From: Saprospiraceae bacterium
Lineage (GTDB): Bacteria; Bacteroidota; Bacteroidia; Chitinophagales; Saprospiraceae
Direction of reading: 5' to 3'
Assembly (NCBI GenBank): GCA_022844565.1
Contig: JALHLK010000020.1
Location: 1 to 64,000, forward strand
DNA: 64,000 nucleotides
Shown here: one piece after another, positions 41,084 to 51,367 of the stretch
Layout of the letters: each line of letters begins with the position of its first letter
Numbering within the stretch: the first letter of the stretch is position 1
Program-made: the position numbers and the translations under genes
Notes under the pieces: model-generated
Seen by the model: the letters and a program-made list of their open reading frames with translations, nothing else
The model's database searches: none
What the model was told of the DNA's origin: nothing

Positions 41084-41101
41084 TATTTGTAAATTAATAG
41101 T

Positions 41102-42607
41102 ATGGAATTATTGACTAAGAATATCACGGTAGATACGGGATGGATAGATATTGAAGATTTTATGTATCTTATTGAGCAGCGGGCAGATTTGACATTATCT
41201 GATGAGGCCATTAAAAAAATCGTAAAATGTCGTGAATACTTAGAAGATAAGCTTAAAAATGACGAGCATACTTTTTATGGAATCAACACTGGTTTTGGCT
41301 ATTTACAAAATGTAAAAATTGAAGGTGAAGACATCAAAAAACTCCAACACAACTTAATTCTTTCACACGCATGTGGTGTAGGTGAGGAGGTGCCTTTGGA
41401 GATTGTCCGATATATGATGCTTTTGAAAATTAAGTCATTGTCTTTAGGTTATTCTGGCGTCAAAATTGAAACAGTTGAGCGTCTTTTAGCTATGTTTAGG
41501 CTCGATATTTTGCCGGTTATCTACACACAGGGGTCTCTAGGTGCCTCAGGTGATTTGTGTCCTTTATCTCATATGGTCCTCCCATTAATTGGTGAAGGAT
41601 ATGTTTTTTATGAAGGGTTAAAACGGCCCGCATCCGATGTCTTGAATGAACTAGGCTGGGCGCCACTTCAACTTGGTGCTAAGGAAGGCCTTGCGCTGAT
41701 CAATGGCACACAGTTTATGCTTGCTTATGGTGTATATATTTTGGATAAAGCCAAAAAATTGAGTAAATGGGCAGACTTAATCAGTGCAATTTCAATCGAT
41801 GCTTTTGGAGCGTCTATTGAGCCTTTCCATGACAACATTCACAAAGTTCGCAATCAAAGGGGACAAATACGAGTAGCCCAAAATATTCGACAGATTTTGA
41901 AAGGTAGCGAATTGATTGCTATGAAAAAGGATCAGGTACAGGATCCTTATTCCTTTAGGTGTATCCCACAAGTTCATGGAGCAACACTTGATATGATGGA
42001 TCAACTTGCCATAACAATAGAAAATGAAATGAATGCTGTGACAGACAACCCTCTGATTTTTGTAGATGATGATCTCATCCTTTCAGGTGGAAATTTTCAC
42101 GGACAACCTTTAGCCTTGGTATTTGATTTTGCTGCTATCGCCCTTTCAGAACTTGGTAATATATCTGAGAGAAGGGTATTCCAATTACTCTCAGGACAGC
42201 GAGAATTACCACTATTTTTAATTAACAACCCAGGTCTCAATTCTGGATTGATGATCGCTCAATATACTGCTGCAAGTCTTGTAAGTGAAAATAAACAGCT
42301 TTCTACCCCTGCTTCAGTTGATTCGATAGTGTCTTCCAATGGACAGGAAGATCATGTAAGTATGGGTGCAAATGGAGCAAGACAATGTAAAAGTGTTTTG
42401 GATAACGTTGAAAAAATATTGGCAATTGAACTGTTGACTGCTTCCCAAGCATTATCTTTTCGCAGTCCATCAAAGTCTTCAGTTCAGATAGAAAGTGTTT
42501 TTTCTGAATTTAGAAAATTAATATCGTTTAACACGGAAGATAGGCTTTTACACATTGATATGATCAAAAGTATTGACTTCATGAAGTCCCATCAATTAAG
42601 TAATTAA
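41102..42607 (+). CDS. hutH: Histidine ammonia-lyase
   Basis: GSLGASGDLCPLSHM MIO motif; FYGINTGFG. Confidence 0.95.
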   Translation: MELLTKNITVDTGWIDIEDFMYLIEQRADLTLSDEAIKKIVKCREYLEDKLKNDEHTFYGINTGFGYLQNVKIEGEDIKKLQHNLILSHACGVGEEVPLEIVRYMMLLKIKSLSLGYSGVKIETVERLLAMFRLDILPVIYTQGSLGASGDLCPLSHMVLPLIGEGYVFYEGLKRPASDVLNELGWAPLQLGAKEGLALINGTQFMLAYGVYILDKAKKLSKWADLISAISIDAFGASIEPFHDNIHKVRNQRGQIRVAQNIRQILKGSELIAMKKDQVQDPYSFRCIPQVHGATLDMMDQLAITIENEMNAVTDNPLIFVDDDLILSGGNFHGQPLALVFDFAAIALSELGNISERRVFQLLSGQRELPLFLINNPGLNSGLMIAQYTAASLVSENKQLSTPASVDSIVSSNGQEDHVSMGANGARQCKSVLDNVEKILAIELLTASQALSFRSPSKSSVQIESVFSEFRKLISFNTEDRLLHIDMIKSIDFMKSHQLSN

Positions 42608-42680
42608 ACAGTAAAAAGCACATAAGTATTTTACAATAAAATTGAGTATAAATTTCTTAGATACTAAAAATGACAAAACA

Positions 42681-44336
42681 ATGTTGGTTATAGAGGATAA
42701 AATACATATTAAAGAAACTGTAAATCAAGGATTAAGCTGTAAAGGTTGGCAACAAGAGGCAGCACTACGTATGTTGTTGAATAATTTACATCCAGATGTA
42801 GCGGAAAAGCCAGAGGAATTGATTGTATATGGAGGTAGAGGTAAAGCAGCCAGAAACCATGCAGCTTTGGAGCGAATTATTGCAAGTCTGAAGGATCTAG
42901 AAGATAACGAAACGCTTCTCATTCAGTCTGGAAAACCTGTCGGAATCATGCCTACGCACAAAGATGCCCCAAGAGTCTTGATATCAAATTCTCAATTGGT
43001 GCCTAATTGGGCTAATTGGAATCACTTCGACGAATTGGAGAAAAAGGGTCTTATTATGTACGGCCAAATGACAGCAGGTTCGTGGATTTATATTGGAACA
43101 CAAGGTATCGTACAAGGTACGTATGAAACCTATGCACAAATGGCAAAAAAACATTTCGGAGGATCGCTAAAAGGTACATTGAATGTCACGGCAGGTCTTG
43201 GCGGAATGGGAGGTGCGCAGCCTTTGGCGATTACCATGAATGGTGGCGTTGCTCTAATCGCTGAAGTAGAAGCGTGGAGAATTCAGAAAAGACTCGATAC
43301 AAGGTACCTAGATGAACACATCAAAGATATTGACAAAGCAATTGATCGAGCCTTACAATATAAAAAGGAAGGAAAAGCCATCTCCATTGGTGTAGAGTGT
43401 AATGCCATAGACCTACTTCAAAGACTTATTGAAAGAAGAATAACACCCGATAGCCTGACTGATCAAACCTCCGCACATGATTTATTGACAGGTTATTTTC
43501 CCAACACGCTCTCGACCCAAGAAGCTTTAGATATGCGGGTGGCTGATCCTGATAGATATGTAAAAGAGTGTTATAAATCTGTTGCAGTCCACGTGGAGTA
43601 TATGTTGACATTACAAAAAATGGGTGCCATCACCTTTGACTATGGTAATAATATCCGTGCTAGAGCAAAAGAACATGGAGTTGAAAATGCCTTTGATTTT
43701 CCAGGTTTTGTGCCCGCTTTTATTCGACCGTTGTTTTGTGAAGGTAAAGGTCCCTTCCGTTGGGTAGCTTTGTCAGGAGATCCAAATGATATCAAGATGA
43801 CGGATGAAGCCATTTTAGAACTTTTCCCCGAAAATGAATCACTCCACAGATGGATAAGGATGGCCCAAGAAAAAATTGCTTTCCAAGGCTTGCCAGCTAG
43901 AATATGTTGGCTAGGTCAAGGAGAGCGAGAAGAAGCAGGTCTGTTATTTAATGAATTGGTAAAAACTGGTAAGGTAAAAGCACCCATAGTGATAGGCCGT
44001 GACCATCTCGATACAGGTTCTGTAGCTTCTCCAAATCGCGAAACAGAAGGAATGTTGGATGGTTCGGATGCCATAGCTGACTGGCCAATACTCAATGCCT
44101 TGCTCAATACCGCTGGAGGCGCTACTTGGGTTTCTTTACATCATGGTGGTGGTGTGGGTATGGGATATTCGATTCATTCGGGTATGGTCATTGTAGCAGA
44201 CGGTACCGACGATGCTGCTCGAAGACTCAAACGAGTACTTCGTAATGATTGTGGCATTGGTGTCATCAGACATGCTGACGCAGGATACGAATTAGCTAAA
44301 GAAACTGGCAAAAAACATCATTTATTACTTGAATAA
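42681..44336 (+). CDS. hutU: Urocanate hydratase (likely ATG start at 42681 rather than TTG 42642)
   Basis: [53 protein letters not shown]. Confidence 0.95.
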   Translation: MLVIEDKIHIKETVNQGLSCKGWQQEAALRMLLNNLHPDVAEKPEELIVYGGRGKAARNHAALERIIASLKDLEDNETLLIQSGKPVGIMPTHKDAPRVLISNSQLVPNWANWNHFDELEKKGLIMYGQMTAGSWIYIGTQGIVQGTYETYAQMAKKHFGGSLKGTLNVTAGLGGMGGAQPLAITMNGGVALIAEVEAWRIQKRLDTRYLDEHIKDIDKAIDRALQYKKEGKAISIGVECNAIDLLQRLIERRITPDSLTDQTSAHDLLTGYFPNTLSTQEALDMRVADPDRYVKECYKSVAVHVEYMLTLQKMGAITFDYGNNIRARAKEHGVENAFDFPGFVPAFIRPLFCEGKGPFRWVALSGDPNDIKMTDEAILELFPENESLHRWIRMAQEKIAFQGLPARICWLGQGEREEAGLLFNELVKTGKVKAPIVIGRDHLDTGSVASPNRETEGMLDGSDAIADWPILNALLNTAGGATWVSLHHGGGVGMGYSIHSGMVIVADGTDDAARRLKRVLRNDCGIGVIRHADAGYELAKETGKKHHLLLE

Positions 44337-44351
44337 ATAAGCAGCAATAAT

Positions 44352-45578
44352 TTGAAACTTATTAAAAACATAAAGACATTGCTTGGTGTCAATTGGGGAA
44401 GCAACCTAATTAAAGGCAATGCCATGTCCAATATACCTAGTCTTGAAAATGCATTTTTGGTGATCAATGATGGTAGGATTGAAGATTTTGGAGCAATGTC
44501 TTCGCTTCCTCAAGAAGATAGTTTGGACACAGAGATCATAGATGCATCGGGTAAATATGTCTTACCAGCTTGGTGCGATTCGCACACACATATCGTATAT
44601 GCAGGCAGTCGAGAAGGTGAGTTTGTTGATAAAATCAAAGGATTGACCTATCAAGAAATTGCTGCAAAAGGTGGCGGCATACTCAATTCTGCCAAAATCC
44701 TCAATGACACATCGGAAGACGATCTTCTCGAAAGTGCTTTAACTCGATTGAACGAAATCAAAAACTTGGGTACGGGAGCCGTAGAAATCAAAAGTGGATA
44801 TTCTATGACTTTGGAAGGCGAGATCAAAATGCTAAAGGTCATCCAAAAGTTAAAAAATATATGTCCCCTTTTGATCAAATCAACTTACCTAGTACACACT
44901 TTCCCAAAAGAATTTCTACATGATAAAGAAGGATATGTCAATGAAGTGTTGACAAAACATATCCCAAAGATTGCTGAAGAAGGATTAGCCGACTTTATTG
45001 ATGTATTTTGTGAAGATGGTTTTTATAGTGAAGAACAGGCGGATCGCATTTTAGAGTGTGGTACTAAATACGGATTGATCCCAAAAGTACATGCCAACCA
45101 ATTGAGTAATTCTGGAGGACTCCAAACTGCCATAAAAAACAAAGCCATCTCCGCTGATCATTTAGAACAAATTGGAGACCTCGAAATTGCGTTGCTCAAA
45201 GCATCTTCTACGATTCCTACACTACTCCCTTCAGCTGCTTTTTATTTGAGATTACCCTATCCACCTGCCAGAAAACTCATAGACGAAGGTTTGGGTTTTG
45301 CCCTTGCTACTGATTACAATCCAGGATCTTCACCTTCGGGAAATATGCCACTCCTCTTATCATTAGCATGTATCCAAATGAAGATTACCCCTCAAGAAGC
45401 CATCACAGCCGCAACGATCAATGGTGCTGCTGCAATGAATGTAGCCCAAGAATTAGGCAGTATAGAAAAAGGAAAAATAGCTAACATCATCATCACCAAA
45501 CCGATGCCTTCTATCGACTATCTACCGTATAGTTTTGGCTCCAACCTCATCGAAAAAGTACTCATTAAAGGATCGTAA
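44352..45578 (+). CDS. hutI: Imidazolonepropionase
   Basis: PAWCDSHTHIVYAGSREGEF; ALATDYNPGSSPSGNMPL. Confidence 0.95.
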   Translation: MKLIKNIKTLLGVNWGSNLIKGNAMSNIPSLENAFLVINDGRIEDFGAMSSLPQEDSLDTEIIDASGKYVLPAWCDSHTHIVYAGSREGEFVDKIKGLTYQEIAAKGGGILNSAKILNDTSEDDLLESALTRLNEIKNLGTGAVEIKSGYSMTLEGEIKMLKVIQKLKNICPLLIKSTYLVHTFPKEFLHDKEGYVNEVLTKHIPKIAEEGLADFIDVFCEDGFYSEEQADRILECGTKYGLIPKVHANQLSNSGGLQTAIKNKAISADHLEQIGDLEIALLKASSTIPTLLPSAAFYLRLPYPPARKLIDEGLGFALATDYNPGSSPSGNMPLLLSLACIQMKITPQEAITAATINGAAAMNVAQELGSIEKGKIANIIITKPMPSIDYLPYSFGSNLIEKVLIKGS

Positions 45579-45580
45579 TC

Positions 45581-46513
45581 ATGGTAAAATTTAAGTATTA
45601 TACGAAAGCAGACATTTTACACTACACTTCTACACGAGAAGGAGAAGTAAAATTGGGTGAAAATCTTAACGCAGGATTAGACACAAGTACAAAATATGCC
45701 ATAATTGGCTTACCCGAATCGATCGGTGTAAAACTCAACAAAGGCATAGGTGGTACTGAAACGTTATGGCCCAATTTCCTACAATCATTTTGTAATATTC
45801 AAGCCACTGACTTACTTCTAGGAGCCAATATCACCGTAGTAGGACATTTGGAAATAGAGAATGATGTCACCGTCGAAGAGATTGACAACCTTGTTACTAC
45901 CCTCATAACCGAGATATTACAATCAGGAAATATACCCATCATCATCGGTGGTGGTCATAACAATGCCTATGGTAATATCAAGGGCAGCAGCCTACATTTT
46001 AATCAGCCCATCAATGTCATCAACCTTGACCCACATGCTGATTTTCGCAGGCTAGAAGGCAGACACAGTGGCAATGGCTTTTCATATGCTATGTATGAAG
46101 GTTTTCTTGATAAATATGCGGTTGTGGGCTTACATCACAATTATAATTCACAAGCCATGTTAGACCGTATGGCTCAAAATCCCAACATCCAATGCTCCTT
46201 TTACGAAGATATTTTTATCAAAGAGCAAGTCACTTTTAGAGAAGCTATCCAGAATGCCCGATCCTTTGTCCAAAACCGCCCGATTGGTTTAGAAATTGAC
46301 CTAGACAGCATAGAATACAGCCTTACAAGTGCAATGACACCTTGTGGATTACAAAGTAAAGATGTCAGACAATTTGTATACGCAATTTCTCAATTGTCAC
46401 AAGTTGCTTACCTACATATTGCGGAAGGTGCGAGTCAATTGGACAATGGTAAATCAAATTTGATGATGGGCAAGTTGGTGAGTTATTTGGTGAGTGATTT
46501 TGTGAGGGGGTGA
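45581..46513 (+). CDS. hutG: Formimidoylglutamase (arginase family)
   Basis: IIGGGHNNAYGNIKG; INLDPHADFRRLEGRHSG; EIDLDSIE. Confidence 0.9.
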   Translation: MVKFKYYTKADILHYTSTREGEVKLGENLNAGLDTSTKYAIIGLPESIGVKLNKGIGGTETLWPNFLQSFCNIQATDLLLGANITVVGHLEIENDVTVEEIDNLVTTLITEILQSGNIPIIIGGGHNNAYGNIKGSSLHFNQPINVINLDPHADFRRLEGRHSGNGFSYAMYEGFLDKYAVVGLHHNYNSQAMLDRMAQNPNIQCSFYEDIFIKEQVTFREAIQNARSFVQNRPIGLEIDLDSIEYSLTSAMTPCGLQSKDVRQFVYAISQLSQVAYLHIAEGASQLDNGKSNLMMGKLVSYLVSDFVRG

Positions 46514-46613
46514 GGCTTGATTAAGTTTTAAGTTATTATTCCTGTAGCCTCCTTTTATTATCTAAATTCCCATTCTTGTGTATCTTTGTTTCCGATCTTA
46601 AATACAAAGCACA

Positions 46614-49130
46614 ATGAAATTGCGAATCCTATTCTTACTTTTTGTACTCCTCTTTGGTTTAGATATTTACGGACAAGTCAATAGTAATCTAAAAGAATTA
46701 GATTCCGTCTTGACCTACTTACATCAAACCAAACGATTCAATGGCACGGTACTTTATGCAGAAAACGGTCAATCAATTTACAAGAAAGCATTTGGAGTTG
46801 CTAACTTTGAAACAGAAGAAAAACTTACCACCAAGTCATCATTTAATCTTGCTTCTGTAAGTAAACAATTTTTCTGTGTAGCAATAGGTCAATTGGCTGA
46901 TAAAGGATTACTCAAATTGGATGATGATTGCAAAAAGTATCTACCAGAATTACCATACAACGGCATTACGATAAGAAATCTGATGAACCAAGTTTCTGGG
47001 ATTCCAGAGTACTTCGATCTTTTTATGAATCACAAGACACCGCTGGATACATTGACGAACGAAGGGTTGATCAAACTTTTCCAGAAACACCGACCGCCTT
47101 TGGATTTTCCAACAGGTAAGGAGTGGGCATATAGTAATACCAACTATGTGTTTCTGGCTTCCATCATTGAGCGCGTTTCAAAAATGCCCATACCTGAATA
47201 TTTTGAAAAGAATATTTTTAAACCCTTAAAGATGGAAGACTCTTATGTCTATACGATCAAAATGCCAAAACCTGCCAATCATGTCTTGGGTTTTAGCGAG
47301 TTAGCAAATGGGAGAAAATTAAATGATTTGACAACTTTTGATGGTTTAGTAGGAGATGGTAATATTTATTCTTCGGTGGAAGATCTTTTGATCTGGGAGC
47401 AAAGTTTTTATACAACTACTTTAATATCAGATAAGTATAAAAAAGAAATTTTCAAGCAAGTAAAACTAAAAGATGGAAGTAGTCATCCTTATGGATTTGG
47501 CTGGATGATTGAAGATGAAAAGGAACAAGTATATATGCACACAGGTGGCTGGGCGGGCTTTGGCAATATCATCTACCGTGATGCAAAGAAAAATCGCACA
47601 GCTGTAGTATTGAGCAGCGGCAGCAATGGATTGGCCAATCGAGTATCGAGAGATTTTTTTAAAGGCCAAAAATTATCAGTACCGACCACATTTTTAATTA
47701 AGAATGTGTCCCTAATAGATGGTACTGGCTTAAAAGCACGCAATGAATCAGTAAGAATAGAAGGAAAACGGATCAAAGAAGTGGGCAACTTGACGCCTTT
47801 TGAAAATGAAGAAGTCATCGATGGGCAAGGTAAAATACTTGCACCTGGTTTTATTGATAGTCATAGCCATCTTCAAGGATATCTAAGTGTCTATCAAGAT
47901 GCGATTGCGGCATTAAATCAAGGTGTCACCACCATCGTATCAGGTCAAGATGGAGGTAGCGAACCTATTGATAGCATCCTAGCATCTCTCAAAGCCAACC
48001 CTACCGCAGTAAATATTGCAACGTATACTGGGCATGCCACGATCAGAGCAAAAGTGATGGGGAATAATGATTTAAATCGGGCTGCCACTAAAAGCGAAAT
48101 TAAGAAAATAGGCGCACTGCTAAAATCTGAAATGAAAAAAGGATCACTCGGCTTATCTACAGGACTTGAGTATGAAGATGGATTTTACAGTAGTCGCCAT
48201 GAAATCATAGAGTTGGCTAAGATTGCAGCGGCTGACAAAGGTAAATATATTAGCCATATCAGGAGTGAAGATATTTCTATGCGAGAAGCCATTGATGAAA
48301 TCATTACTATCGGACGAGAGGCTAAAATACCTGTGCAAATTTCTCATATCAAAATTGCATTAAAAGATGATTGGGGAACGGCCCCCCAACTCTTATCCAT
48401 ACTCCAAAATGCGAGGGCAGAAGGCATTGATATCACAGCTGATTGCTACCCATACGATTTTTGGAACAGTACACCAAGAGTATTGTTTCCAAAAAAAGAT
48501 TTTAAAAGCATAGATGGAGCCCAATACGCAACAGAACATTTATTTGATGCAGATGAATCTATCATGATCAGGTACAAACCCAATAGAGTGTACGAAGGTA
48601 AGTCTGTAGGCGAAATAGCAAAATTACGAAATGAAACCCATGCCCAAACTTTATTATACATCATTGCAGAAGCAGAAAAATTTGAAAAAGAGAATCCTAC
48701 TGCCTATGGCATCCAAACCATCATGGGAAAATCAATGTCGGAAGAAGATGTAATGAGTTTTCTTGCATGGCAACATACGAATGTATGCTCTGATGGTGGT
48801 AACGGAGGTCATCCACGAGGATATGGCAGCTTTACTAAAATATTGAGTCGCTATGTCAAAGAAAAGCAAATTTTGTCTTGGGAAAATGCCATAAATAAAA
48901 TGACCGCACTCTCAGCCGAACATGTAGGTATAAAAAATCGGGGTATCATAGCGCCTGATTATTTTGCAGATCTCGTATTGATAGATCCTGACACAGTAAA
49001 GGATAATGCTAGCATTGATGACCCAAAAGCACTGTCAGACGGCATTCTTAAAGTTTGGGTTAACGGCATATTGGTCTATAAAGATAAAGCATCAACCCAA
49101 AAATACCCAGGTGAATTTATTAAAAGATAG
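46614..49130 (+). CDS. Fusion: beta-lactamase/PBP-like serine hydrolase + D-aminoacylase-like amidohydrolase
   Basis: SVSKQF (SxxK), YSNTNY, HTGGW in the N-terminal half; GKILAPGFIDSHSHLQGY and a D-aminoacylase-like C-terminal half. Confidence 0.9.
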   Translation: MKLRILFLLFVLLFGLDIYGQVNSNLKELDSVLTYLHQTKRFNGTVLYAENGQSIYKKAFGVANFETEEKLTTKSSFNLASVSKQFFCVAIGQLADKGLLKLDDDCKKYLPELPYNGITIRNLMNQVSGIPEYFDLFMNHKTPLDTLTNEGLIKLFQKHRPPLDFPTGKEWAYSNTNYVFLASIIERVSKMPIPEYFEKNIFKPLKMEDSYVYTIKMPKPANHVLGFSELANGRKLNDLTTFDGLVGDGNIYSSVEDLLIWEQSFYTTTLISDKYKKEIFKQVKLKDGSSHPYGFGWMIEDEKEQVYMHTGGWAGFGNIIYRDAKKNRTAVVLSSGSNGLANRVSRDFFKGQKLSVPTTFLIKNVSLIDGTGLKARNESVRIEGKRIKEVGNLTPFENEEVIDGQGKILAPGFIDSHSHLQGYLSVYQDAIAALNQGVTTIVSGQDGGSEPIDSILASLKANPTAVNIATYTGHATIRAKVMGNNDLNRAATKSEIKKIGALLKSEMKKGSLGLSTGLEYEDGFYSSRHEIIELAKIAAADKGKYISHIRSEDISMREAIDEIITIGREAKIPVQISHIKIALKDDWGTAPQLLSILQNARAEGIDITADCYPYDFWNSTPRVLFPKKDFKSIDGAQYATEHLFDADESIMIRYKPNRVYEGKSVGEIAKLRNETHAQTLLYIIAEAEKFEKENPTAYGIQTIMGKSMSEEDVMSFLAWQHTNVCSDGGNGGHPRGYGSFTKILSRYVKEKQILSWENAINKMTALSAEHVGIKNRGIIAPDYFADLVLIDPDTVKDNASIDDPKALSDGILKVWVNGILVYKDKASTQKYPGEFIKR

Positions 49131-49141
49131 TAATAATATTT

Positions 49142-50212
49142 ATGGAAGCTAACTCAAAACCTAAAGCAATAATATTAACAGACGGACTACTGCATACTTC
49201 CGATGCAAAAACTGCACACGGTCTCATCAGAGGTACAGATCGATTTGAAATAGTAGCCGTAATCGATGGTATACATCATGGTAAAGATGCAGGAGTAATA
49301 GTCGATGGCATCAATCGCCATATCCCGATTTTTGCAGACATAAAAGAAGCTATGGAAAAAATAGCCAATATTGAGTATTGTGTAATTGGAGTTGCTACAG
49401 TGGGCGGCATTATGCCTGAGCATTTTATTCCCATCATAGAGTCTTGTATTATCAATAAAATAAATATTGTCAATGGCCTACATCATTTGCTACAAGAAAT
49501 TCCACAAATAGTAGCTTTAGCCAATCAATACAATGTAAATTTAATTGATGTCAGAAAACCAAAAGATAAGAAAGATCTCCATTTTTGGAATGCCAGTATC
49601 TATAAGGTAAAGGTGCCGATCATAGCAGTTGTGGGTACGGATTGTGCTTTGGGCAAGAGAACCACTGCGAGATTGGTTAAACAAGCTTGTTTAGATAATA
49701 AAATCCAAGCACAGATGATTTATACAGGACAAACCGGCTGGATGCAAGGTGGTAAATATGGTTTTATTTTTGATTCGACACTCAATGATTTTATATCGGG
49801 AGAACTAGAACATGCCATTGTCACATGTTATCAAGAGACCAATCCAGATATTATCCTTTTAGAAGGGCAAGCATCCCTGAGAAACCCAAGTGGCCCTTGT
49901 GGATCGGAGTTTCTAATCTCGGGAAATGCAAAACATGTCATCCTTGTCCATGCTCCTAAACGAAAGCATTACGACCATATGCAAGAATGGGGAGAAATAC
50001 CCCCAATCAAAGATGAAATCGAATTGATAAGACTTTATGGTTCTAAAGTCATTGCAGTGGCACTCAATACTGAAGACTGTACAGATACGGAAGCACTAGC
50101 CTTTCAGACCAGTTTTGAAAAAGAGCTATCCTTACCAGTGCTACTTCCTTTACAGCAAGGTGTCTCCAAGATTATTCCTTTCATTCATACATTGATAAGG
50201 ACAGAACAATGA
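49142..50212 (+). CDS. DUF1611 family P-loop protein (DgcN-like candidate)
   Basis: AVVGTDCALGKRTTARLV; IYTGQTGWMQGGKYG; LLEGQASLRNPSG. Confidence 0.88.
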   Translation: MEANSKPKAIILTDGLLHTSDAKTAHGLIRGTDRFEIVAVIDGIHHGKDAGVIVDGINRHIPIFADIKEAMEKIANIEYCVIGVATVGGIMPEHFIPIIESCIINKINIVNGLHHLLQEIPQIVALANQYNVNLIDVRKPKDKKDLHFWNASIYKVKVPIIAVVGTDCALGKRTTARLVKQACLDNKIQAQMIYTGQTGWMQGGKYGFIFDSTLNDFISGELEHAIVTCYQETNPDIILLEGQASLRNPSGPCGSEFLISGNAKHVILVHAPKRKHYDHMQEWGEIPPIKDEIELIRLYGSKVIAVALNTEDCTDTEALAFQTSFEKELSLPVLLPLQQGVSKIIPFIHTLIRTEQ

Positions 50213-51249
50213 AAATTAAGTCGATCAAAGTCTGGTTAGAACATCTACCATTAACTAAGCCATATACCATTGCTTATAAAGTAATCGAAGATACCGAAAT
50301 TGTTTTTTTAGAAATACTTTTAGAAAATGGCATCGTCGGCTTGGGTGCTTCAAACCCTTTTGAAGATGTCATAGGTGAAACACCCCAACAAACATTAATA
50401 AACCTTAGTGGTGATTATTTACAAAGTTTTGTTGGTAGAGACATCAATGATTATAATACACTCATAGACGAAGCAATTTTGCACTTCCCTACTATGCCAG
50501 GAACAGTAGCAGCCATCGACATAGCCCTTCACGATGCTTTTTGTAGGTCAAAAGGTATTAGAATTGTGGATTTATTTGGTCAAAAAGTAGATGGCCTACT
50601 CACCTCTGTAACGATAGGAATCAAAGATTTAGACCAAATGATGGACGATGCAAAGGCGTATCTTGCCCAAGGATTTAAAATCATAAAAATCAAAACAGGT
50701 ATCGATGTAGAGGAAGATATAGCAAGAGTATCGCGTTTGTCTGAAGAATTTAAAAGAAAATTGCTCATCAGAGTGGATGCCAATCAAGGTTATGACATCA
50801 ATCAATTACAATATTTTTTGAAAAAAACAAAGCATTTGGGTATTGAATTGATCGAGCAACCTTTAAGAATAGGAGCCGACATAGAATTGCTGAAGTGCAC
50901 AGACGAAGAGCGAAAGATATTTGTAGCCGATGAATCACTCATTGACCTTGCTTCTGCAATACATTTGTGCAAAAACCCTATACCCTACGGCGTTTTTAAC
51001 GTAAAGTTGATGAAATGTGGCGGTATAAAAAATGCTCGAAAAATTGCACAGATCGCAAGACAAGCAGGCATTGATTTATTCTGGGGTTGCAATGACGAAA
51101 GTAATGTTAGCATTTCTGCTGCGCTACATGTAGCCTATAGTTGCGAAAATACCAAATATCTTGACCTCGATGGCAGTTTTGATCTAGCTTATGATTTGAA
51201 ACAAAGTGGGTTTGTGGTGGATGAAGGGAGGATGTATTGTGTAGTTTGA
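50209..51249 (+). CDS. Dipeptide epimerase / enolase superfamily racemase (DgcA-like candidate)
   Basis: KIIKIKTG; LIRVDANQGY; ELIEQPL; IFVADESLI; VKLMKCGG. Confidence 0.93.
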   Translation: MKIKSIKVWLEHLPLTKPYTIAYKVIEDTEIVFLEILLENGIVGLGASNPFEDVIGETPQQTLINLSGDYLQSFVGRDINDYNTLIDEAILHFPTMPGTVAAIDIALHDAFCRSKGIRIVDLFGQKVDGLLTSVTIGIKDLDQMMDDAKAYLAQGFKIIKIKTGIDVEEDIARVSRLSEEFKRKLLIRVDANQGYDINQLQYFLKKTKHLGIELIEQPLRIGADIELLKCTDEERKIFVADESLIDLASAIHLCKNPIPYGVFNVKLMKCGGIKNARKIAQIARQAGIDLFWGCNDESNVSISAALHVAYSCENTKYLDLDGSFDLAYDLKQSGFVVDEGRMYCVV

Positions 51250-51296
51250 TATTGTAAATGCCTTGTTTTGATAAGAGTATTAACAAATTTTATTTC

Positions 51297-51341
51297 TTGC
51301 CATTTGACAATATAATTATCATAACATGTTACATAACTTTG
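51297..51341 (+). promoter_or_regulatory. TTGCC-ATTT-GACAA dyad + N23 + TAACTTTG
   Basis: Dyad 51297-51310; -7 match 51334-51341; upstream of the 51368 ORF. Confidence 0.7.
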
Positions 51342-51367
51342 TGAATTAAATTTCAAAGTACATTTAT

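Noticed and set aside
46928-47119. 63-aa plus-strand ORF inside the fusion gene
   Set aside because: Alternate-frame shadow of a strongly supported CDS.
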